A DNA stretch of 64,000 nucleotides, from the NCBI GenBank assembly GCA_017471825.1, contig JAFURQ010000021.1:1-64000 (forward strand), in the 5' to 3' direction. Below, piece by piece: positions 59,399-64,000 of the stretch (position 1 is its first letter; every line of letters begins with the position of its first letter). This DNA comes from Clostridia bacterium. GTDB taxonomy: Bacteria > Bacillota > Clostridia > Oscillospirales > CAG-272. The notes beneath the pieces were generated by a model. That model did no database searches. It worked only from the letters and a program-made list of their open reading frames with translations, and had not been told where the DNA came from. Both the position numbers and the translations under genes were made by a program.

Positions 59399-59953
59399 TT
59401 AGATTTCCATTATTTCCTTGGTTTTGGAATCGGTGATAACGTCGATTTCCTTAATGTACTTATCGGTGAGGTCCTGAACGAGCTTATCCGACTGCTTTGC
59501 CTCATCCTCGGTCATCTCGGAGTTCTTCTTCATAGCCTTGATTTTATCGTTTGCATCGCGGCGGATATTGCGTATTGCAACCTTTGCGTCCTCGCCCATC
59601 TTGGAGATCTGCTTGGAGAGGTCGCGGCGGCGCTCCTCGGTCATAGGGGGGAAGTTGAGACGGATGCAGGTGCCGTCGTTCTGGGGGTGGATTCCGAGGT
59701 CGGAGGTAAGGATAGCCTTCTCTATGCCCTTCATTGCGGATTTATCCCAAGCGGTGATAACGAGGGTGCGCGCGTCGGAAACCTTGATTTCCGCGATGGA
59801 TGCGATGGGTGTGGGCGAGCCGTAGTAATCAACCTCAATCTTCTTGAGAACGTCGGGGTTTGCTCTGCCGGCACGGATGGTGGAAAGGTTCTCCGTGTAG
59901 GAGGCTATGGTTTTTTTCATTTTGGATTCGTAATCTCTGGTATCAAGCTTCAT
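59399..59953 (-). CDS. frr: Ribosome recycling factor
   Basis: A 184-residue cytoplasmic factor that splits post-termination ribosomes with EF-G. The long three-helix bundle shows 'SYTENLSTIRAGRANPDVLKKIEVDYYGSPTPIASIAEIKV' (outline), 'LNFPPMTEERRRDLSKQISKMGEDAKVAIRNIRRDAND' (outline) and 'EDEAKQSDKLVQDLTDKYIKEID' (outline). Full length. AAGGAG precedes ATG 59953. It is 30 bp after pyrH, the usual neighbour. Confidence 0.97.
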   Translation of the reverse strand: MKLDTRDYESKMKKTIASYTENLSTIRAGRANPDVLKKIEVDYYGSPTPIASIAEIKVSDARTLVITAWDKSAMKGIEKAILTSDLGIHPQNDGTCIRLNFPPMTEERRRDLSKQISKMGEDAKVAIRNIRRDANDKIKAMKKNSEMTEDEAKQSDKLVQDLTDKYIKEIDVITDSKTKEIMEI

Positions 59954-59983
59954 TTTGTTTTCTCCTTGTGTATGTAAAAATTT

Positions 59984-60682
59984 TTATTCCGGAATTATTA
60001 CGGTGCCTACGCATTCGCCCTCGATGGCACGGGTTATGTCATCGGGATTTTTAAGACCGAATACGTGAATGGGCATTCCCGTAGAAAGACAGAAGGCGGT
60101 TGCGGTCGCGTCTATCGCCTTGAGATTAAGCGCGAGAACCTCCGATGCCTTCACACGCTCGAGCTTTTTGGCGTCGGGATTTTTGTTGGGGTCGTCGGTG
60201 TATATGTAGTCGATATTCTTCGCCATAAGCATTGCATCTGCCTCTATCTCCGCAGCTCTTACCGCGCCCGTGGTGTCGGTGGAGAGGAAGGGGATACCAA
60301 GACCCGCGCCGAAGATAACTATCTTGCCCTCGGAGAGAGCCGCCCTTGCCGCCTCGGAGGAATACACGTCAGCAAGCGGAGCCATGGGAACGGCTGTCAT
60401 TACCACGGCGTCGGAGCCCGCCCTAATTATTGCATCCTTCATACAGATGGCGTTGATTACCGTGGCAAGTATACCCATACGGTCTGCAAGCTGTCTGTCC
60501 ATTTCGCCGCCCTGTCTGCCGCGCCAGATGTTGCCTGCGCCGAGGACGAGAGCGATTTCATAGCCGCGATTTTTTGCGGCGACTATTGCCGCGGCGACCT
60601 CATCGACGAAGTCGTTGTCATAAATTTTGTCGCTTTTTGCGGCGAGAGCCTCGCCCGAAAGCTTGAGAAGAACTCTTTTCAT
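59984..60682 (-). CDS. pyrH: UMP kinase
   Basis: A 232-residue hexameric kinase converting UMP to UDP. 'RVLLKLSGEALA' at the N-terminus, 'ALVLGAGNIWRGRQG' (here Ala replaces the common Val before GGGN), 'RMGILATVINAICM', 'KIVIFGAGLGIPFLSTDTTGAVRAAEIEADAML' (outline) and 'GVDGVY'-equivalent 'NIDYIYTDDPNKNPDAKK' are typical. It is the first gene of the long operon to polC, with its own promoter at 60747. rpsB/tsf, usually upstream, are absent here. Confidence 0.96.
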   Translation of the reverse strand: MKRVLLKLSGEALAAKSDKIYDNDFVDEVAAAIVAAKNRGYEIALVLGAGNIWRGRQGGEMDRQLADRMGILATVINAICMKDAIIRAGSDAVVMTAVPMAPLADVYSSEAARAALSEGKIVIFGAGLGIPFLSTDTTGAVRAAEIEADAMLMAKNIDYIYTDDPNKNPDAKKLERVKASEVLALNLKAIDATATAFCLSTGMPIHVFGLKNPDDITRAIEGECVGTVIIPE

Positions 60683-60718
60683 ATCCGTTACCCCATTATA
60701 TAAAATATTTTCGTTTAT

Positions 60719-60747
60719 ATTTTACTACATTTAGCAGTATTTGTAAA
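60719..60747 (-). promoter_or_regulatory. Promoter of the pyrH-frr-uppS-cdsA-dxr-rseP-ispG-polC operon
   Basis: TTTACA (60747-60742), 17 bp, TAAAAT (60724-60719) on the minus strand, 37 bp before the pyrH start. Confidence 0.65.
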
Positions 60748-60819
60748 GAAGTTTTTCGAAAAAAAAGCAAAAACCGAATTTTGCACAAAGAGCGGCAAAA
60801 AAACTCGGCATTTTCAATA

Positions 60820-60849
60820 AAAAATGCCACGGCGAGCCGCCGTGGCATA
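60820..60849 (-). terminator. Terminator of the transketolase pair
   Basis: In the minus direction ATGCCACGGCG - GCT - CGCCGTGGCAT is followed by TTTTTTA. It lies right after the transketolase stop codon (60855). Confidence 0.92.
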
Positions 60850-60854
60850 GGGGA

Positions 60855-61799
60855 TTACTTTTTCATTGCTATTGCCGCCTTCGCTTTCGCGATTACGTTC
60901 TCCTTGGTAAGTCCGTAGGCCTCAAGCAGATCGGGTACCTTTCCGCTCTTTCCGTACTTGTCTTCAACGCCAATTCTTAACACGGGTACGGGGTAAGCAC
61001 CCGAAAGTGCCTCACAAACGGCGGCTCCGAGACCGCCTATCACGTTGTGCTCCTCGGCGGTTACGACGGCTCCCGTCTTCTTGGCGGAGTCGATGAGAAG
61101 CTGCTCGTCAAGGGGCTTTACGGTGTGGATATTGATAACCTCTGCCGAAATTCCCTCGGCGGCGAGAGCCTCTGCCGCCTCACACGCGAGGTGAACCATA
61201 TATCCTGTCGCAACGAGAGTCACGTCGGTGCCCTCGCGCATTTTAACGCCCTTGCCTATCTCGAATTTGTAGCCCTCGACCTCACGGGTGACGTAAGGCA
61301 CTGCGTATCTGCCGAAGCGAAGGTACATCGGGCCGTCGGTTTCTATTGCCGCCTTTACTGCGAGGTATGCCTCATCGGCGTCGGCGGGGTTGATTACGGT
61401 CATACCGGGAATGGTGCGCATAAGCGCTATATCCTCGTTGCACTGGTGGGTTGCGCCGTCCTCACCTACGGTGATGCCTGCGTGAGTTGCGCCTATTTTT
61501 ACGTTGAGGTGGGGGTAGCCTATGGAGTTTCTGACCTGCTCAAAGGCTCTGCCTGCGGCGAACATTGCAAAGGACGAGGCAAACACGGTTTTGCCCGTGC
61601 TCGCGATTCCTGCGGCAACGCTCATCATATTGCCCTCTGCGATTCCGCAGTCGAAGAATCTGTCGGGGAATTTCTTTTTGAACATACCCGTTTTCGTTGC
61701 TGCGGCAAGGTCCGCGTCGAGAACGAGGAAATCGTATTTTTCACCAAGCTCGGCAAGTGCCGCGCCGTAGCTTTCTCTTGTTGCTTTCTTATCTGCCAT
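60855..61799 (-). CDS. Transketolase, C-terminal subunit
   Basis: A 314-residue subunit holding the pyrimidine-binding and C-terminal domains of a transketolase split into two genes. 'DRFFDCGIAEGNMMSVAAGIASTG' (outline) carries the Glu that activates thiamine diphosphate. 'HAGITVGEDGATHQCNEDIALMRTIPGMTVINPADADEA' (outline) and 'VVTAEEHNVIGGLGAAVCEAL' follow. It pairs with the N-terminal subunit at 61811, 11 bp upstream in transcription. The enzyme moves two-carbon units in the non-oxidative pentose phosphate pathway. AAGGAG precedes ATG 61799. Confidence 0.94.
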   Translation of the reverse strand: MADKKATRESYGAALAELGEKYDFLVLDADLAAATKTGMFKKKFPDRFFDCGIAEGNMMSVAAGIASTGKTVFASSFAMFAAGRAFEQVRNSIGYPHLNVKIGATHAGITVGEDGATHQCNEDIALMRTIPGMTVINPADADEAYLAVKAAIETDGPMYLRFGRYAVPYVTREVEGYKFEIGKGVKMREGTDVTLVATGYMVHLACEAAEALAAEGISAEVINIHTVKPLDEQLLIDSAKKTGAVVTAEEHNVIGGLGAAVCEALSGAYPVPVLRIGVEDKYGKSGKVPDLLEAYGLTKENVIAKAKAAIAMKK

Positions 61800-61810
61800 T
61801 TCCCTGCTCC

Positions 61811-62650
61811 TTACTTAAGTTCTTCCGCGATTGCCGTAAGGTCGGCTATTGCGACCTTATAGAGATCTTCCTTGGGTGCCTGACCGTGCCATTCGCACGC
61901 GTTCTCCATATATGAAACGCCCTTGCCCTTTATGCTCCTTGCGATAATGGCGGTGGGCTTGCCCTTCACCGTTTTTGCCTCGTTGAACGCCGCCTCGATT
62001 TCGTCAAAGCTATGCGCATCAACCGTTATAACGTGCCAGCCGAATGCACGGAATTTTTCATCGTGGGGGGTGGGATTCATAACCTCGGCAACGGGGCCGT
62101 CGATTTGCAGACCGTTCCAGTCGATTATTGCCACGAGATTATCAAGCTTGTAGTGTGCGGCAAACATAGCCGCCTCCCAGACCTGTCCCTCCTCGCTTTC
62201 GCCGTCACCGACCATCGTATAGACGCGGTAGGGGGCGCTGTCAACCTTGCCCGAGAGTGCCATACCGCAGGCGGCGGAGATACCGAGGCCGAGCGAGCCG
62301 GTGGACATATCGACGCCGGGGACGCCCTTCATATCGGGGTGACCCTGCAGGCGCGAGTCGATTTTTCGGAGTGTTTTCAGCTCCTCCACGGGAAAATAGC
62401 CCCTGTGAGCGAGAACCGAATAAAGCGCGGGTGCGCAGTGACCCTTGGAAAGCACGAAGCGGTCGCGCTCCGGCAGCTTGGGGTTATCGGGGTTGTTGTT
62501 CATTCCCTCAAAATAGAGGTAGGTAAGTACGTCGGCAATGGAAAGCGAGCCGCCCGGATGTCCGCAGCCTGCGCTGTAAACGGCTTCAATAATTCCTATG
62601 CGAACGTCGTTTGCGATTCGTTTTAGCCTGAGCTCTTTTGATTTGTCCAT
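61811..62650 (-). CDS. Transketolase, N-terminal subunit
   Basis: A 279-residue thiamine-diphosphate-binding subunit. The TPP motif begins 'MVGDGESEEGQVWEAAMFA' and ends 'VAIIDWNGLQIDG'. 'GCGHPGGSLSIADVLTYLYF' and 'VLSKGHCAPALYSVLAHRG' are conserved substrate-site blocks; 'DMSTGSLGLGISAACGMAL' follows. It works only with the C-terminal subunit next door. ATG 62650 follows GTGAGGG. First gene of a two-gene operon with a promoter at 62711. Confidence 0.94.
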   Translation of the reverse strand: MDKSKELRLKRIANDVRIGIIEAVYSAGCGHPGGSLSIADVLTYLYFEGMNNNPDNPKLPERDRFVLSKGHCAPALYSVLAHRGYFPVEELKTLRKIDSRLQGHPDMKGVPGVDMSTGSLGLGISAACGMALSGKVDSAPYRVYTMVGDGESEEGQVWEAAMFAAHYKLDNLVAIIDWNGLQIDGPVAEVMNPTPHDEKFRAFGWHVITVDAHSFDEIEAAFNEAKTVKGKPTAIIARSIKGKGVSYMENACEWHGQAPKEDLYKVAIADLTAIAEELK

Positions 62651-62681
62651 AAAAAACCCTCACGAAAAATAAATATACCCT

Positions 62682-62711
62682 ATTTTACTATAAACCGCGA
62701 AAAAAGTCAAT
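62682..62711 (-). promoter_or_regulatory. Promoter of the transketolase genes
   Basis: TTGACT (62711-62706), 18 bp, TAAAAT (62687-62682) on the minus strand. Confidence 0.65.
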
Positions 62712-62714
62712 ACA

Positions 62715-62747
62715 AAAAGACGGTGCAACTCAAAAGAATTGCACCGA
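62715..62747 (-). terminator. Terminator of the membrane protein gene
   Basis: In the minus direction CGGTGCAATTC and its near-complement GAGTTGCACCG are followed by TCTTTTTG. It lies between the membrane protein stop (62753) and the transketolase promoter. Confidence 0.8.
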
Positions 62748-62752
62748 AGACT

Positions 62753-63478
62753 TTAATAGCGTGTTTTCATGCTGTACTGCACGATTGCCGCGGGAATTGC
62801 GAGAACGACAGTGATGGCCGCCGCGCCGACCCAAGGGGTTGATGCGAGGAAATCAAGAGTTCTGAAATCCCAGATGTTGCATCTGATGATGAAGGACACA
62901 AGGTACGCGCCGAGCATAGACGTGCCGATTATCTCAACGTGCTTAATGAAGATGAACGCCACGATAACCGCGCCGATTGCTATTGCGAGGCAGACCAAGG
63001 ACTTTGCGAGGGTATGCTCTGCTCCCTCACGCATATAGAAGCCTGTGTAGCAAAGGACGTAAACGCAATATGCGACTGCGATGCCGTAAGCACCAAAGTA
63101 AAGGAAACGGTAGATTACCGCCGCAACGATGCCGACGACAAGGCCTGAAATCCAAAGAGGGATATCTACTATCGGAGTGATAAGCGGACCGATAAAATGA
63201 ACGCCGCACACGAAGCCGAGGAAGAAAAATCCTATGAATTTGAGTACGGGCATAAGCTTTTGTTCAAAGAAGGCAACTACAAGGGACAGCGCAATAAGTA
63301 TGTAAGGAACGACTACGTAAAAGCTGTCAATCAGCCCCATAACAGTGTTCCACAGATTCACCATATCCTCGGACTTGGTAAACGAGGTATAGATATCAAC
63401 ACAAATGCGCCATACTTCCGTGAAGCCGAATTCGCCGCGACACAACGCGCCAAAGAACTCACCGAAGCTTGAATACAT
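62753..63478 (-). CDS. Uncharacterised multi-pass membrane protein
   Basis: 241 residues. After a ~50-residue soluble N-terminus there are about seven hydrophobic helices ('VVPYILIALSLVVAFF', 'FIGFFFLGFVCGVHFIG', 'WISGLVVGIVAAVIYRFLYFG' (outline), 'GIAVAYCVYVLCYTGFYM', 'LVCLAIAIGAVIVAFIFI', 'IIGTSMLGAYLVSFIIRC', 'VGAAAITVVLAIPAAIVQY'). The pattern of paired Gly-rich helices resembles TMEM198/DUF4203-type proteins, but I cannot confirm the family. ATG 63478 has a perfect AGGAGGTG. It is a single gene with its own promoter and terminator. Confidence 0.72.
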   Translation of the reverse strand: MYSSFGEFFGALCRGEFGFTEVWRICVDIYTSFTKSEDMVNLWNTVMGLIDSFYVVVPYILIALSLVVAFFEQKLMPVLKFIGFFFLGFVCGVHFIGPLITPIVDIPLWISGLVVGIVAAVIYRFLYFGAYGIAVAYCVYVLCYTGFYMREGAEHTLAKSLVCLAIAIGAVIVAFIFIKHVEIIGTSMLGAYLVSFIIRCNIWDFRTLDFLASTPWVGAAAITVVLAIPAAIVQYSMKTRY

Positions 63479-63519
63479 ACAATCACCTCCTGTTTGATTT
63501 CGGTTTGTTTTCTATTACA

Positions 63520-63549
63520 AGTATAACATATTATGGAATAAAAAGTCAA
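63520..63549 (-). promoter_or_regulatory. Promoter of the membrane protein gene
   Basis: TTGACT (63549-63544), 18 bp, TATACT (63525-63520) on the minus strand, 42 bp before ATG 63478. Confidence 0.7.
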
Positions 63550-63649
63550 GAGGAAAGAGTTGGAATTGTATACCTTTTTTCTCTCATCTTCTCTTTGCAA
63601 ACAATCATTTACAATTTTCGCGTATGGCAATAAAATACCGTCACACGGG

Positions 63650-63665
63650 GTGCCACGTTTGGCAC
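63650..63665 (-). terminator. Possible terminator after the DUF1273 gene
   Basis: GTGCCA - CGTT - TGGCAC, a perfect 6 bp stem 12 bases beyond the DUF1273 stop codon. A T-rich stretch (TATTTTATT) comes only about 12 bases after the stem in the minus direction, so termination is uncertain. Confidence 0.35.
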
Positions 63666-63676
63666 TAGCGAAGTGG

Positions 63677-64000
63677 CTATTCTCTTTCGAGGGTGGGGTA
63701 GAGATTGTAAATTTCTCTGCCGAGTTTTTTCGCCATTGACACGGTTTGCCCTGTGCCGCTTCGCTCGTTCGACATATAGGCTATGAGGATATCGCACTCT
63801 CTGACGAGGCGATAGTTGCGCTCCTTTATACAGGTGTCGGTATATTTCTCGGATACGTAGGATATTTCGTCGGCGTCACCGAGCATGCGACGGTATTCTC
63901 TGCGCTGTGCGTATGACCATCGCGCATCCTGATCCACACAGGGCAGAAGCATAACGAGCCGTACGTCAGGGTGAGAGGCACGGAAGCGGAGCACCTCGCG
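63677..64000 (-). CDS. DUF1273 (YpsA-like, SLOG superfamily) protein, partial
   Basis: The C-terminal ~107 residues of a protein whose start lies beyond the right edge. The frame is open to 64000 ('EVLRFRASHPDVRLVMLLPC'). 'WSYAQRREYRRMLGDADEISYVSEKYTDTCIKERNYRLVRECDILIAYM' (outline) and 'SGTGQTVSMAKKLGREIYNLYP' match DUF1273/YpsA: a Rossmann-like SLOG fold thought to bind nucleotide-type ligands. Function in this organism is unknown. B. subtilis YpsA affects cell division, but that is not evidence for this protein. Confidence 0.82.
   Translation of the reverse strand, partial: REVLRFRASHPDVRLVMLLPCVDQDARWSYAQRREYRRMLGDADEISYVSEKYTDTCIKERNYRLVRECDILIAYMSNERSGTGQTVSMAKKLGREIYNLYPTLERE

Overview
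The window looks like a chromosomal segment of an uncultured gut-type anaerobic Clostridia (Firmicutes). The evidence is the gene order pyrH-frr-uppS-cdsA-dxr-rseP-ispG-polC, the Gram-positive polC itself, a transketolase split into two subunits, consensus sigma-A promoters (TTGACT/TTGACA with 17-18 bp to TATAAT) and strong Shine-Dalgarno sites. Most of the content is carbohydrate uptake and hydrolysis. I saw no rRNA, tRNA, CRISPR array, transposase or integrase.

Layout. 1-556: fragment of a phage HK97-type major capsid protein running off the left edge, without a usable start. 568-1368: a DUF1963 protein and a small partner. 1406-4209: AraC regulator divergent from a DUF4965/GtaA-like protein, followed by a Cu/Zn superoxide dismutase gene broken by an in-frame TAG. 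4796-10167: second AraC regulator divergent from a GPH sugar-cation symporter and a GH2 beta-galactosidase-type enzyme. 10218-12734: large M6-like metalloprotease lipoprotein with a Pro-Glu repeat stalk. 12735-13586: an 850 bp gap without a credible protein gene, containing a candidate structured RNA with its own promoter and terminator. 13587-16055: LemA plus a membrane partner. 16141-21565: FAD oxidoreductase divergent from an mglBAC sugar ABC transporter. 21600-22457: MscS channel. 22570-35724: a 13 kb operon with a 1143-residue solute-binding protein, two permease pairs, an NHL-TPR-Yip1 fusion and a 1217-residue DUF5696-like protein, with no ATPase. 36174-38826: iscS-iscU-mnmA. 39073-40932: M3 peptidase lipoprotein. 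41006-48412: yfcE, XRE regulator, ABC exporter, GH127 and GH38. 48514-49468: three small coupled genes of unknown function. 49532-60682: the isoprenoid/envelope/polC operon, with palindromic 70 bp repeats in two gaps. 60855-62650: transketolase subunits. 62753-64000: a multi-pass membrane protein and a partial DUF1273 (SLOG) protein.

Functionally, regulators sit next to the sugar genes they probably control (two AraC proteins, one XRE). Secreted or surface proteins (solute-binding proteins, DUF5696, two HEFGH peptidases) point to scavenging of glycans and peptides. The sulfur-transfer trio iscS-iscU-mnmA links Fe-S assembly to tRNA 2-thiouridine formation. The most interesting items are the candidate structured RNA near 13.1 kb, the 13 kb transporter/DUF5696/Yip1 operon, the palindromic repeats in the cdsA region, and the amber-interrupted superoxide dismutase.
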